Assembly: GCA_021234155.1 (NCBI GenBank)
Contig: JAJEKV010000022.1
Coordinates: forward strand, 49,586 to 113,585
DNA length: 64,000 nt
Direction: 5' to 3'
Source: Isoetes taiwanensis
Lineage: Eukaryota; Streptophyta; Lycopodiopsida; Isoetales; Isoetaceae
Shown: positions 20,943-35,149 of the stretch, piece by piece
How the letters are laid out: every line of letters starts with the position of its first letter
Numbering within the stretch: position 1 is the stretch's first letter
The notes under the pieces: generated by a model
The model's input: the letters and a program-made list of their open reading frames with translations, nothing else
Database searches by the model: none
Told to the model about the DNA's origin: nothing
Made by a program: the position numbers and the translations under genes

Positions 20943-22290
20943 GACACCTCTTGGGTGATGCGCCACCTTCAATGGGGTTCAAGTCGTAGATGAACAGTGT
21001 GCTCTCTAGCTACCTGTAATGGGCATGCGTGCCTCTAGATGATCTTCTCCTGCCTCATCGGGACTAGGGAGATGCAACCCAGGAGTAGATTATGCACCCC
21101 GCAGTCAAGCCCTAAGACTTATCAGCCAAGGGCGGATGGAGCAGACTACCCAATGACCATGTTCTATACCAGCCAAATCTATTGTTATGAACTCTGTCTG
21201 CTTTGACCTCTAAAGGCGTGAGCTGTCAGTCGATCCCTTGAGTCTGAGCCTTGGGTAGGATTCCCCTTATGTTGATGATATTGATGTTGTTGATGCAAAT
21301 GTTATGGTGAGCTACCCTTCGAGGTGGAACTATGTACAAATGCCATGTGCTTACATTTGTTTACACTTCCGCGACTAGGTCGATCCCGAGAGAGACAAGA
21401 TGAATGACATGTCTATTCTGCCTCGTCAAGTTCTTGTTGGTTATCATTGTATCAGGGAATGCAGAATACATAGCTAGAGGAGTAAATAAAAGCAGATACG
21501 AGTGTATTAAAATTAAAAGAAGCTGATGGTACAGAAGGATTGTGGTTGCTGTGCCTTTCTTTTTACTACCAATGGACAAAAAATTCTGGCCAAGAGCAAC
21601 GTACAAGGACTTGTATTTATTGCTGCGTGAATGAAGAGGAAGGTAAACGTGTCTTAGTAGTAAGTGCTGCAGTCGAGTTTAGACAACGAAACTTGTCCCT
21701 AGGCTATGATTCGAGAGAATTCTGGCTACTAAAGTATATAACTAGTTCTGCCCGAGTCTGGCCATTTGCCATGATATGGTGCTTCCAAAGGCCTGAGTCT
21801 GAGCCTCTTTGCGGTTTTCAGCAGAAGCTATCTCACCACTATAAAATATTGCAACGGCCTGGATCATGTGTTACAATCCTGTCTTTGATGAATGCTATCA
21901 GAAAATAAGAAACAAGGCAAGAGACTTCTCTACCCATAAAACATTTGATAAGCAGACAGCATCCAATTTACACTTGGTGTAATGTATGAGATGGGAAGAT
22001 AAACAATGCTGAAGTTTTAAGGAAACATAAAGAGGCATCATTTTACTCATCCTAGTATGTGTCTCACAAGATCTGAAAAAAATGTTTTCTACTGCAGTTT
22101 CCAAAGCCACACACCTTGCAATTGAAGTCAGAGCTGCCTTGCAAACATTAATAAAATGATACCCCTCAGAAAACAAAATCTTATATACCACTTCATCAGA
22201 ACGGACTAAACTATTCCGAAACAAGTACTTCTCAGATGACTTTGTTTCAACTTTCAAAAACTTGAAGGCTTCCAAGTCGCCATAATTGGC

Positions 22291-23199
<909 letters not shown>

Positions 23200-23275
23200 G
23201 GCTGCCGACGGACCTGCTGCGCCGAGGCGGAAGAACGATTACGCCCTAATTTGAGCCGCTGCCCTAATAGTGATA

Positions 23276-23300
23276 AAACCCTAGGGCTCGGTATAATATA
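23276..23300. promoter_or_regulatory. RPS13 upstream elements: telo-box and TATA-like sequence
   Basis: AAACCCTA at 23276-23283 is a plant telo-box, common within about 100 bp of the start in ribosomal protein and other translation genes. On the minus strand a tatattatac sequence (about 23291-23301) lies 90-100 nt upstream of the ATG and could act as TATA. Two gccctaat words at 23243 and 23261 are related. This supports coordinated control with other ribosomal protein genes. Confidence 0.6.
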
Positions 23301-23301
23301 C

Positions 23302-24416
<1,115 letters not shown>

Positions 24417-24616
24417 CAAGTTCTTGTACTATCAATGGGTGTACGAACTATGTTTCATGAATATCTGGGAACAAAATCCAAGCTTAAACATATCAAGGTC
24501 TAAAGTTGAGTGTCAAGAATTCAATTGAGTTGCACTATGACCTCATAATATGCACGCCACTGTCAATGCTATCTCTATGAGTGCCATTATTGTATCGCAC
24601 CACATGATGTAGAGAG

Positions 24617-24634
24617 AGAGAGAGAGAGAGTTGT
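24617..24634. repeat. (GA)n microsatellite
   Basis: Nine GA units (agagagagagagagagag) between unique sequence. Confidence 0.85.
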
Positions 24635-24639
24635 ACACA

Positions 24640-27600
24640 GACACCTAATCAAGATATGTTGACTTTTTTGTAGCTTCTAGCGTCAATTAAATGATGTACA
24701 ATTCCCACTGGAAATACAACCCAACTATACAGAGAGAATTGATAGTGCCTTTAACGCATATATATCTTCTTTAAGATTTTAGCTTGCCCCTTTCTACATC
24801 GAGATTTGGCTCACTAGTGTTGAAAATATGTAGTTGTTGATAGTCATAAAATTTTGAAAGATCATGTGTCTCATCACCTAGAAATGCATTCTGGCATATA
24901 GAAGGAAGATGAATTCCGGCATATAGAAGGAAGACCAAAATAATTTGAGTTAATCACATTTACTCACTACTAGCAATGTTTTGAGAATAAATGTGTATTT
25001 CAATTACTTGATGTGTTGATGTTATTCATTATTACTTCTAGTTTGGAGATACGATAGACGTTAACTATTCATGCAAAATGCATATCTACATTGGATTAGA
25101 CCATGAGATGTACGATATGGAAAGTTGTAACATTCCAAGACTTGCTTCGTCCAACCGCATAAAATTGTAAGTCTAGATAAAATTCTAGAATGTACGTAAA
25201 CTTTTGAGTCTAGAACAAATAATAATGTCAAAGACCTCCATTAAACATAAGCCATGATGCGTCAAATTGATGAGACTATGTCCCATTTGGAAACCAAGAC
25301 ATTGATCCATAATGTTATTGAATCTGCTGTTTCGACTTTAGACGAAATGATTGTTGAACAAACACATGGAATATATGTCCATCAAAGTTCTACTAGCAAT
25401 AACAATATGACTATGTCGTTTGAATGTTTGGAGTCATGCATATTTGCTTGGTGTGAGTTCCGGGCGCTTGCAAGTCATCCCTGCTTTAGGCGCTATATTA
25501 ACATAATGGAGTCATTGCATTGTGTTCACTAGTTTGTTCTACCTTCATGCAAATCCGTTTGACATTGGTACGCATGTTATAATATTGTCCATAATTTCCT
25601 AAAATGCAAAATGACGAACAAAGCGAAGCCTTTTGCAACAACAAATCACATCTTTATAAAGCATCTCCTCAAGAAATTGAGTTGCTTTTCAGATTTGTCT
25701 ATACATTTGCTTTTTAAATTCCTTCGTGCAAGGCTATACATTTGCCATATCTTCTAATGGGTCTTGAGTATAAGTCATTGTGCAAACCATTACAAATAAT
25801 TGCCGAATTGAACTTAGTGTTGGTGTGATGAGGGGCATTTATAAATTACAACACAACCGCCTAATCAATGAACAATGGATTTTATATCAAGAAAATACAT
25901 CACCGCAATGAAGAGCATCATTGCCCCTTTCCTAATAAGAACATCAAGTGTCTTAAGAGCCCGTGATAAAATTTCATGTAGATAACAAAAACGATCACAC
26001 AAGGAACGCTTTTAGAGATTATGGAAGCGTAAAAGCAAGAGCACCGGACAACCTGAGACCAATAAATTTGACACTAACAATATCAGATTTTTGAGTAACG
26101 GAGACCTCAACAATGCGATCCTTTGGTAAACCACCTCCCAAAGCAATATGTCACGCGAGACATATTATGCACTTGGCTCTCAAAGCCAAAAGCCGCAAGC
26201 AAAATACATACACGATTGCTTTTTGCGTGATAGTTTTTGCAATTTTTGAGCTTCCCTTTGCCGGGCACCAAAAGCGAAGAACATGCTCCTTTCCTTGCCG
26301 AAATGGATTCCTGCTAATTTTGAACATATGCCTTTCTTGATTATTTCAACAATACCGAGAAAACACATAGATGAGAAACATAGTTTGTAAACAATGTAGC
26401 CTACTAAACACACAATTCTCGGACACACAAGCCTCGAAAAAAATGGTCGATTACCGGTGAGACAATTGTTTCCTATCCTTTGCATGCGATGGAGATGAGG
26501 TAAAGCCCCAGATTCTAAATTGGCCATTAAACTAGAGGCCATCCGACATTAAAAGGAAGAAAAGCGCCTGGAAAAAACATACTTGATTGAATTGCCGATC
26601 CTTCACGGCAAGAATTCCTAAATAAGCACGCTAAAATCTCTCCCAGTTGATTTGTTTAGCTCGAAGACATGGCTAAAAGAACCCATGGGCATGCTTCAAA
26701 AATGTACGAATGCATGCATATAGTATAGAAAGCATCGACTTTGCGTGCAACTCTAGCATATCGAATTGCGGTGTCGGCTTCTTTAAATGTTCCATGTTGG
26801 CATGCACAACAACAGGAAGCACCATTCAACATAATTCACGCCATAATCGATTAGTCGAGACTTATGCTTATGGATAAGCCGTGAACATAAGAGTGCTCAC
26901 GGTTGATGAGAATAAGCAAAGAAGATAACCTCATCTTCACGGATCTTTTTCATTGCAATTACAATGTCGTGATATTTACCGCCGATTCATCGCCATCATC
27001 TCATATGCCCGGGTCGGTGCATATCTTTGATTAGAAAGCATGATTTAGATAACGCTTTGGAGAATTCTCCCGCATCGGATCAAAGGCTTGCACACCAATT
27101 CTTTTGAAATTGCTAACTTGCATGAATGCATTAAACCCTCGGGGACCAAAATCAAGCGGTTGATTTGCCGCTTTCTAAGAGCCGGACTCTCCATCTCGAA
27201 AAAATCTCTAATTGGTTCCCAAATGCGGCTTCATACAACTCCTTGTTTCCAAATACATTGTAACACACCTGGCTATGCCTTGAAGTGCCAAGCCAAAATG
27301 AAGAAAGCAAAGGAAGAAATGAACCTCAAGATTAAATCGTTGTCTTCCCCGTTGAACGCCAAAATCGGTTACCCTAGTTTAGTTTCTCGCTAACCCGGCC
27401 AAATTTAAAGAGTGGTTCATCCCATCCAAAGAAATAAAGCAAGTAATGGTATTTTTGAAGTTGTTAAGACTATCGAGCCGCATTTAAAAGAAATGAACCT
27501 TCATCATATCGCTATGTCAGCCTCACCACGAACTTAGGCGGAGTGGACCACGAACAAGTAATGTTTCTTGCTGGCCACAATCATATTTTCCTGCAACAAT

Positions 27601-28079
27601 CTTATGGAATAAGCACATATCATACTTAAAACTAAGTACAAAACTCCGGATCACCTCTGGCGAACACTAAGTTAATTGCAGGCAATTTTCCTTTCACAAA
27701 AATAACCATATAGGAAGGCATGGTCTTCAACATAGCATCTGAAAAGAGAACCCAATCTGCAGCCCAAGGGTCCGCAAAAACCGAGGATCAAAGGCCCTCT
27801 TCAATTCCGAAGCGAGCAATGTTTGCTTGTAATAGCGTTTTAGGGACCTTTGCCTCTAAGAACTTCTAATGCTTTGCATGCAAATTTTTTTTCCTTTGTG
27901 CATTGTTGAAATGCCCGAATATCGCGAAAAAACAAACACGAAAAGGACCCTAAAATAGCACCGCAATCTCCGGGCCGCCGATATAGCAGCTCCAACATTG
28001 CTAAGAAATAAAAAATGGGTCGAAAATGAAAGGGCAAGTTATGGAGCAATGCCACGCCATAGAGAAATTTAGGCTTTTA
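24640..28079. other. Unassigned stretch, probably eroded repeats
   Basis: Short open frames on both strands (25254-25532 plus, 92 codons; 26180-26542 minus, 120 codons; 27088-27393 plus, 101 codons) carry no motif I can name. The stretch 26.1-28.0 kb uses AC-rich plus-strand text similar to eroded LINE antisense DNA, but I found no RT or zf-RVT signature. No gene is claimed. Confidence 0.4.
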
Positions 28080-28724
28080 GGGTGGAATCACACTAGTGGC
28101 CCCACTTAAAACGTGTTTTTTATGTCTTGGACCAGTTGCGGATGCCCAAGAAAACTGGGTATCACATCTCTGCGCCCAAGAACGAATCGCCATGTCGAAA
28201 TATCTCGAAACGGATGAACCCTAAAATCATCTCTTTGCGGCTCGATTCTGCGATTTCTGCCTCGAGTCGCTTCGGGTTCCCGAAAAGATTAGCATTACCG
28301 CTTATCCGTAGAATCGGTTCTTCAATCAACGATTTTGGGCATGTTCCGACGATTTTGGGGCTGATTAGCTTCGATTTTAGGTTGATCCGATTCGGTTTCT
28401 TCTTTGTCACAGGCATCAATATAAATTCCTTTCGCGAAACCGGCTTCAATCCGCGTGAATCCAATTATTCATCGTTCCAATCACAAGCCTTTGAAGCGGA
28501 AGAACCCTAATATTTGCTCTTCGATTTTTCGCAAGCGTGGCTCGAGGTGGCAGTGGCCAAGATCTTGGTCGGGGGGTAACCCCGCCAGAATATATGTACC
28601 CGCCAGGAAAAAATTGCATCCCGGCACCCCAAGTGTGATAGAGGGGCCATGAATTTAAAAAAAAGACATTTGATTGGTGGATTGAAAATTAGGCTCATGG
28701 GCGGCCACAAGTGTGATTCCACCC
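28080..28724. mobile_element. PIF/Harbinger (Tourist-like) non-autonomous element
   Basis: A 645-bp unit with 24-bp terminal inverted repeats (28080-28103 and 28701-28724, 22 of 24 matching, starting GGGTGGAATCACAC) flanked on both sides by the trinucleotide TTA (28077-28079 and 28725-28727). A TTA duplication with TIRs starting GGG is diagnostic of the PIF/Harbinger superfamily. Inside are a 127-codon plus frame (28127-28510) and an overlapping 100-codon minus frame (28162-28464), both without transposase motifs. They may come from captured DNA or be chance. Confidence 0.85.
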
Positions 28725-28727
28725 TTA

Positions 28728-29038
28728 GGATAAAATTAAAAACAACACGAGACGGCGCCACCTCATGAGGTTAAGCATTAATTTCAATGGCTTTTTAACC
28801 ATTAATATAATCTGCCACTTGTACACCTGAGTGCCACCTCATCGTGTAGCATTAATTGCACTCCAGATATGTGGCAACGTAAGGGCCATTGATGCAACAC
28901 ATTTGACGGCCCAGATTAAAAGCCCCAAATAAGGGGCTGCTTAGTGCCTCCTCATCAAGTAGCATTAAATGCTATGAAAAAATGTGGCTAAACCTCAGCC
29001 GTTGATGCAGCACATTCCATGGCTGAGATCAATCTGAA
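28728..29038. repeat. Degenerate repeats of GCCACCTCAT...TAGCATTAA words
   Basis: Three loosely related units begin at about 28755, 28830 and 28947, each containing gccacctcat (or gcctcctcat), a short gap, and agcattaa, followed by a cagccgttgatgcarcacat-type phrase. No coding potential. Confidence 0.55.
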
Positions 29039-29153
29039 TTAAGCTGCCCCCTTATGGATAGAGATTTGGGTGTCATTGCGTAGACCGTCGATCTCGAATT
29101 TGGACGGCCCAAATGGCGACACCCAAATCTCTATCCATAAGGGGGCAGCTTAA
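29039..29153. repeat. Perfect inverted repeat, 36-bp arms and 43-nt loop
   Basis: 29039-29074 and 29118-29153 are exact reverse complements (outer end TTAAGCTGCCCCCTTATG). Flanked by unique sequence on the left and a (TA)n run on the right. It may be a small foldback element or a double-stranded RNA source. The loop carries ccgtcgatctc...gacggcc, able to pair further. No gene. Confidence 0.95.
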
Positions 29154-29157
29154 GTTA

Positions 29158-29196
29158 TTGTATATATATAACAGATATATATATATATATATATAC
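29158..29196. repeat. (TA)n microsatellite
   Basis: TA runs with one acag interruption. Followed by tacaagtggttgtacta, a phrase also found after the (TA)n at 24416. Confidence 0.85.
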
Positions 29197-29224
29197 AAGT
29201 GGTTGTACTATGAGGGGGTGTACA

Positions 29225-31166
29225 AATTTTGAGGCATCCAATGAAGATTCTATAAAGATTCTCTTAGATTCTTCAAGGCTCAGAAAATTTTTTTCTAGAT
29301 TCTCGAAGATTTTATGAAGATTCCCTTACATTCCCTTGGATTCTCTTGAGATTCTCATAAATTCTTTAAGATTCTCTTCAAATTACCCTAAATTCTCAAA
29401 GATTAACCCAAATTTCCTCTAGATTCTCCAAGATTCTATGTAGATTCTCCTAAATTCCCATAGATTCTATGAATATTCCCCTGCAAAACACATCCAATGT
29501 GAAAGATTCCCTAAGATTTCACAAAAATTCTTCTATAATTTTAAGATTCTACAAAGATTCCTCTAGATTCTCTAAGATTGTATATAGATTTTATGTAGAT
29601 TCCCCTAGATTCCTTTAGATATTATGTATATTCCCCTAGATTCCATTAGATCTATGTACATTCCCCTAGATTTTCCAAGATTCCATTAAAGATCATGTAG
29701 ATTCACAAAGACTTTATATAGATGCACTTAGATTCTGCTAGATTTCCTAAGATTCTCTTAAGATTCCCATAGATTCCCTAATTACTGTTGAAAATTTCCT
29801 CTAGATTCTCCAAGATTCTACGTAGATTCTCCTAAATTCCCATAGATTCTATGAAGATTCCCCTGCAAAACACATCCAATATGAAAGATTCCCTAAGATT
29901 CCACAAAGGTTCTTCTAGATTCTTAATATTTTACAAAGATTCCTCTAAGATTGTATCTGATTTTTATGTAGATTCCTTTAGATATTATGTATATTCCCCT
30001 AGATTCCATTAGATCTATGTATATTCCCATAGATTCTCCAAGATTCCATTAAAGATCATGTAGATTCTCAAAGACTTTATGAAGATGCACTTAGATTCTG
30101 CTAGATTTCTTAAGATTCTCTTTAAGATTTCCATAGATTCCCCTAATTCCGTTGAGATTCCCCATGGTTCTATGAAGATTCTTCTAGATCCCCTAGATTC
30201 TATGAGGATTCCACCCGCATTCTTCAAGATTCCCCTAGATTCTCAAAGGTTCTATAAAGATTAAAACGAGATTCTTAAAGATTCTATTGTGATTTCCATA
30301 GATTCCTCAAGATTCTATTGAGATTCCTTTACATTCTTTAAGATCCTATGAAGATTCTCCTAGATTCTCTTACATTCCCATAGATTTCATAAAATTTCAA
30401 GATTCCAAGAAGATTCTTAGCATTCGATCATATTCGCCTTCAATTGCGGTGAATGATATCAAACCACCACTCATTGGAAAGTCATGATGAGAGGAATCCA
30501 AAGGCATGGGCCCCATCTTTATCCGATCCCTTTGCCGCAAGTTACTGGCCTTTGAAGACAATTACAAAAAGAAGCTTCCCTCGAAAGTCCTTCCATAAAT
30601 GTTGATGCCACCTCATTACTTTTTTATTACTTTTTTTTCTGCTAGATTTCTTAAGATTCTCTTAAGATTTCCATAGATTCCCTAATTCCGTTGAGATTCC
30701 CCATGGTTCTATGAAGATTCTTCTAGATCCCCTAGATTCTATGAGGATTCCCCCAGATTCTTCAAGATTCCCCTAGATTCTCAAAGGTTCTATAAAGATT
30801 CGCTTAGATTCTTAAAGATTCTATTGTGATTTCCATAGATTCCTCAAGATTCTATTGAGATTCCTTTACATTCTTTAAGATCCTATAAAGATTCCCCTAG
30901 ATTCTCTTACATTCCCATAGATTTCATAAAATTTCAAGATTCCAAGAAGATTCTTAGCATTCGATCATATTCGCTTCAATTGCAGCGGAACGATATCAAA
31001 CCACCACTCATTGGAAAGCTGTCGATGAGAGGAATCCAAAGGCATGGGCCCCACCTTTATCCGATCCCTTTGCCGCAAGTTACGGGCCTTTGAAGACAAT
31101 TACAAAAAAGAAGCTTCCTCGAAAGTCCTTCCATAAATGTTGATGCCACCTCATTACTTTTTTATT
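29225..31166. repeat. AGATTCY-based repeat array with higher-order duplications
   Basis: The hexamer AGATTC(T/C) recurs every 8-15 nt for most of 1.9 kb. Larger duplications are superimposed: a block from 29411 repeats at 29793 (period about 382), and a block from about 30099 repeats at 30640 (period about 541, second copy to about 31166). The 541-bp unit includes a non-repetitive tail (catgggcccca, tttgccgcaagtta) that is well conserved between copies, so that duplication is the more recent. Short open frames here are an effect of periodicity, not genes. Confidence 0.9.
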
Positions 31167-31530
31167 AAATGAGGATGCCACCTCAACACCTTTAATAAAA
31201 TAAATTGCAACTTAATAAAAAAACTTAATGGCCAGGATTTCTCCTCCCCTTTTTGATCCAAGGGCTGAGATTGGCCACACCAAAAAGCATCTTTAGGGAC
31301 CTTCCTTGCACCTTTCTTACAAAAATCAAGGGCTATAATTTTGCCTTCCCCCCTTGATCCGACGGTCTAGAGGCACGGTGCATGCCCCATGCATGACCCC
31401 ATGTAGATCCTAAGGCCGTAGTTGTGCCACCTCATTGGCTCCCAAACATATGGCCTAGATTGATTTCAATATGTAATCTATCCATGGGTACATCGTTTCC
31501 CATGGACACATAGAATAATTATATATATAT
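31167..31530. other. Unassigned AT-rich stretch
   Basis: No gene. Contains phrases such as gatgccacctca and tcattggct related to those at 28.7-29.0 kb. Confidence 0.4.
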
Positions 31531-32129
31531 TATGATATTTTTTTTTTTTTTTTTGAGGGCAAAGTTGTTTTTATATTGCATTTAGAATAGAATAGAATAG
31601 AATAGATTTTTTAACGTCCACGGAGACCAATAGGTCATGGGTCTATTATAACAGAGTTTGGCCTTTTTAATCGACCAGTCATGGATTATAGTTTCCATGA
31701 TCCAAAAATAGATTAGATTTTTAACAGATATTATAGGTCTGACCCAAAAATTAATCACACACAATATCCAATTCTTCTCTTCCTTCCTGCTTATGCTACA
31801 TCTAAGATATCTTGTAGTGTGATATCTGGTACGTTACACTTTCCAAACATCTTCAACATCATATCCAAATCCTCAGCAGTATAGTTGGTGAAGTCAAGTA
31901 ACAGGAGTACATGAGCCTGCCTCTTTTGTTGCCATTTATGGAACATTTTAAAGTATGGCTTCAGGCTATTGAACCTCCATAATTCCTTTTTTTCAGGAAC
32001 TTTTTTATTGCCTTGGCATGTACCATTTCACGCCTCAACATTTTGAAAATTTTTTCCTGCTCTGCTTAGAGAGTTGGGAATCCTCTTCATCTTCTAGATT
32101 CTACTATCAACATCCAAAAAACTTAATAT

Positions 32130-32340
32130 ATTGGTTTTAGAAATAGAGCTCAGGTTTGTTTGTGTAATCCAGCTCCAACATTCAGTCACCTTTGGGCATG
32201 TGAAAACATCGTTCGAGGTTTCCCTTTCCCCACAACCTAGTGGGCATATGGTGATAGTGTACTGTCATATTTTGCTCTTCTTACATAAGCAGGTGCGATT
32301 TGATGCAAAACTAACCATCTGAAGGTTTTGAGTTTGTTGG
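32130..32340 (-). pseudogene. LINE-B zinc-binding (zf-RVT) domain
   Basis: The minus strand reads ICPLGCGERETSNDVFTCPK then ECWSW, fitting zf-RVT (C..C...E......C....W), followed downstream by Trp/Leu-rich text. It lies about 550 nt from the poly-A, as expected for the C-terminus of ORF2. Frame shared with KLKTFRWLVLHQI just upstream. Confidence 0.85.
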
Positions 32341-32398
32341 CAGTATAAAGTTTCCAGCTTTTGGCATTAGATTTGGCCAACCTTTCTTCATCACATTG

Positions 32399-32818
32399 CT
32401 AGAGAGAATTGGCCCGAGAGGGTTTGTGTACTGTGAGAGCTTGATTAATTTCCTTAACTGAATATATTTCTTTTCCATTCAATTGCCACTGATTTGAGTT
32501 AGCACTAGGTTCCTTTTGTATATCCACTTTCTTCATAATTGTGTTGAATATGATTTTGTCAATATTCGATCCCTTAGTAATCTCTGCTACTTCTTTCCAT
32601 ATTCTCCATCTGTTATCCACTCTTAGATCTCCAAATTTCCTAAGCCATGCTTCATACCATTGCATATACTTATGAGGGTATTTAAGGGCTAAACATCCTA
32701 TATCTTCAGAGTTCATACCTGGATGCCAAAAGAAATGGATTTCATTACATCTAGCATCAATCTCAAGTGGCTTATAACATAGGCTCACTTCATTCCATGC
32801 TTCCAACATTCTCCTCAT
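32399..32818 (-). pseudogene. LINE-B ORF2 segment between RT and zf-RVT
   Basis: A 139-residue open frame with EIHFFWHPGMNSEDIGCLAL, QWYEAWLRKFGDL and RWRIWKEV, typical of plant LINE ORF2 between the RT thumb and zf-RVT. It is followed in frame with one stop by ERLAKSNAKSWKLY. The longest intact piece of this element. Confidence 0.8.
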
Positions 32819-32892
32819 ATATTATCAAAACCATTATCACTTGGACCCCTTTAAATGGACTCTGGGATCATAATATATCTGGCTATCAGTGA

Positions 32893-33187
32893 TTAGCCAC
32901 TATATACTGTAGTTTCAAATCTAAAACCAAATGTTTGGGCCATTTTTTTAATCAATCCGGCTCTATTTGAGCTCAAATCTCTTCCCAGGCAGAAAAGCCA
33001 ACCATATATCAAGCAACTTATAGGGTAGGAAGATCGATCCAACCATAGATTCTGGCCACGTCGCACAGTTTTTGTCTGGATATACCACTTTTTTGGCCGA
33101 GTATACCGCATGGCTGATAACAGATGACCAGATATGCCACTTTTTTTTGCCGGATATACCACGATCCTGGACTCCATTTATGCTCAT
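32893..33187. repeat. Short degenerate repeat of ggtatatcYgg-type words
   Basis: tataccactttttt, tataccgcat, tatgccactttttttt and tataccacgat follow one another within 120 nt. It creates a minus-strand frame that I treat as non-coding. Confidence 0.45.
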
Positions 33188-34430
33188 TTGATCACTTCAT
33201 ATTTCCATCTATGTAGAACCTAGCAAACTTAACCAAATATGAGAATATCATACATCATCAAAAAAGGGTCCCAGAGAGATCTTTCCAATGCAACAAAAAA
33301 CACTCAAAATGGAGTCCTGATTTAAAAGTTACTATAAAAACTATATTACTATCAAATCTGCATGGCATGCACTTTGCAAAAAGATATCCGGATTGAAAAT
33401 TACAAATAACAAGTATCTATCTTGATAGATCTGAGCTGTATCAAATACCAATGAAAAGCTCTCTACATAAGCTTTCGAAGGAGCCCAAGATCATTGCGCA
33501 AAAACAATTGACATTCTCTCTCTGGCGCTTCTCTTCTTTATCTATTTTAATGGCTTAAATATTACATACAATGGTTTGATAAAACAAAAATCTCACATAA
33601 AATCTTGTTTTTAATTAAAACCTTTTTTTTCCAATAAAAGATTTGTAAAAATCACTTTTTGTTCTTTTCATCCTCCTCCTCATTCTTAATTTTGGATCTT
33701 TCATCTTCTGTTCTTCTTGTTCGCATGTTTACTTTCTTATTGTTTGCATGTCCCTCCTTGCTCCTTATGTTTCTTTCATTCATTTTTACATCTTTCTTTA
33801 GATTTCCTACACTTTTCTTCTTCTTCTTCATTGTCTTCTTTTTCTTCTCCATTTCCACCTTTTATAGGATCTCCCTTTCATGTCCTTACCTCCGGATCCA
33901 TACCTGACTTGTTGCCATTGTACTATTGTCATGTATATTAGTGTACTATGATCTATGTAACATACACTTCCCATTCCAATCATCATTGCTTCAAGATACC
34001 ATACATTTACATGTTTTAGACTTCGAGTTATGTTCATTCTCAAAAAGAAAAAGATTCAAAGTGGCTTATAAATTGTCTATAATAGTACATCACCTTGCAT
34101 ATATGAACAAAGCATCGGCAATATTCTTGCACCATGAAATAATTAGCAATCTTTTTAAGTTGTGTTTCCCATTCGGCTTAGGTCCTTAATGGTGCTTGCT
34201 CAATGGGGTTTGTTGCAAAGTAGTCATTTATGGATTGCAACATCATGGTTATAGGCCACTTTATAAAATCTATATTCATCATAGATATTCATGTTCAGAG
34301 GAGTGAAATAACAAGATGCCAACTAGATTGTTTCATTTTGTGATTGCAGGCAGAGTACAAGAGTAAATTTGCACTTCTCTAGATATTAGCAGTAGCGTCT
34401 CCTGTGTGAAACTATGTATATCATACTAAG
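33188..34430. other. No recognisable gene within LINE-B span
   Basis: Includes a pyrimidine-rich stretch (33655-33870, cttcttcttcttcattg) that gives long F/S/L-rich frames on the plus strand and K/E-rich frames on the minus strand. I take both as low-complexity artefacts. This may be an insertion that replaced the missing EN-RT part. Confidence 0.4.
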
Positions 34431-34434
34431 ATGC

Positions 34435-35095
34435 TCAAGGCTGCAAATTCCTATTCATAATATCTTTATTCCTATCCATGAATGCAATAAAACCATCCAA
34501 TTTGGCAACCTTTACTTTCTCCCTCTTTTTTCCAGTGTTCATGCTGTGCTGGAAAAGATCTAGATCAATCCAAGTTTTTTGTCTTTTAAGCACTGACTTG
34601 TTTTGGAGCACTATATTAGGCGCCTCCTCAATTCTAAATTTTAATAAGATAGGCTTGTGATACCCACCTTGCTTGCCAAGTCTTCTACTATGCACAGTTT
34701 GTGGTTCATGCAGATGCATGACATCTTTGAAAAAGAGCTCCATTAATGTCCTCATCTTGTTGCTCAACAATCCCAGATATCTTCTAGATTTTTCTGCCAC
34801 TATATCTTCACGAATCATGATGCAGATCCATCTGTTCCTTGGTAGCATTGGTTACTGATTTTGCAAGTCTGGATTGCAGATCATTGATGGTTCCTTGCAA
34901 TTGAGATGTACTTGGATCTGCACATACTTTTGGCATGAGTGATTTGAGTTCTAAAATTTGGGCTTCCAATTCGCCATTCTGTGCAATGAGATCTTGGACT
35001 ACCATCTTGAGCTTAGCAACTTCCTCCTTCAAATTGTGCAACAAAGAGAAGAGATAACTGTTTGGCTCAATAGAGCCAGATCATTTTTTTGGCGG
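34435..35095 (-). pseudogene. LINE-B ORF1-like protein (coiled coil plus L1-ORF1-like C-terminus)
   Basis: A start-like MPPKK near 35091-35095 is cut by a stop and then continues as SGSIEPNSYLFSLLHNLKEE. The frame at 34808-35044 (78 residues) has heptad Leu/Val spacing typical of a coiled coil. After a frameshift near 34820, the frame at 34435-34848 holds RRLGKQGGYHKPILLKFRIE and a KRQKTWIDLDL segment, resembling the C-terminal nucleic-acid-binding part of L1-type ORF1 proteins, which coat the LINE RNA as trimers. Confidence 0.65.
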
Positions 35096-35149
35096 CATAC
35101 GAAATGGATGGGTAAGTTAGAGTTGCTAAAAGCCAAGATCCCCTAGACA

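Larger units (their letters stand above)
20051..22280. other. Unassigned stretch, perhaps LTR debris
   Basis: No gene recognised. A 120-codon open frame at 20222-20584 (+) and a 122-codon one at 21540-21908 (+) have no known motif. The region holds promoter-like palindromes (20159-20303) and a short tandem repeat (20881-20942). Confidence 0.4.
31534..35095 (-). mobile_element. LINE-B: L1-type retrotransposon with ORF1 and ORF2 remnants
   Basis: Minus strand. A T18 run at 31534-31552 is the poly-A tail; five TAGAA units (31585-31609, ATTCT on the minus strand) stand near the 3' end. Upstream are zf-RVT (about 32130-32330), the segment before it (32399-32818), a decayed gap, and an ORF1-like protein at 34435-35095. 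Most of the endonuclease and RT is missing or unrecognisable, so there is an internal deletion or heavy decay. The 5'UTR may extend to about 36295, but that is inference. Confidence 0.8.

Noticed and set aside
30015-30264. Open frames with repeated ILLDPLDS/RIFIEP-type peptides
   Set aside because: They follow the periodicity of the AGATTCY array; no start context or domain.
33652-33907. Lys/Glu-rich minus frame and Phe/Ser-rich plus frames
   Set aside because: Low-complexity pyrimidine tract read on both strands.
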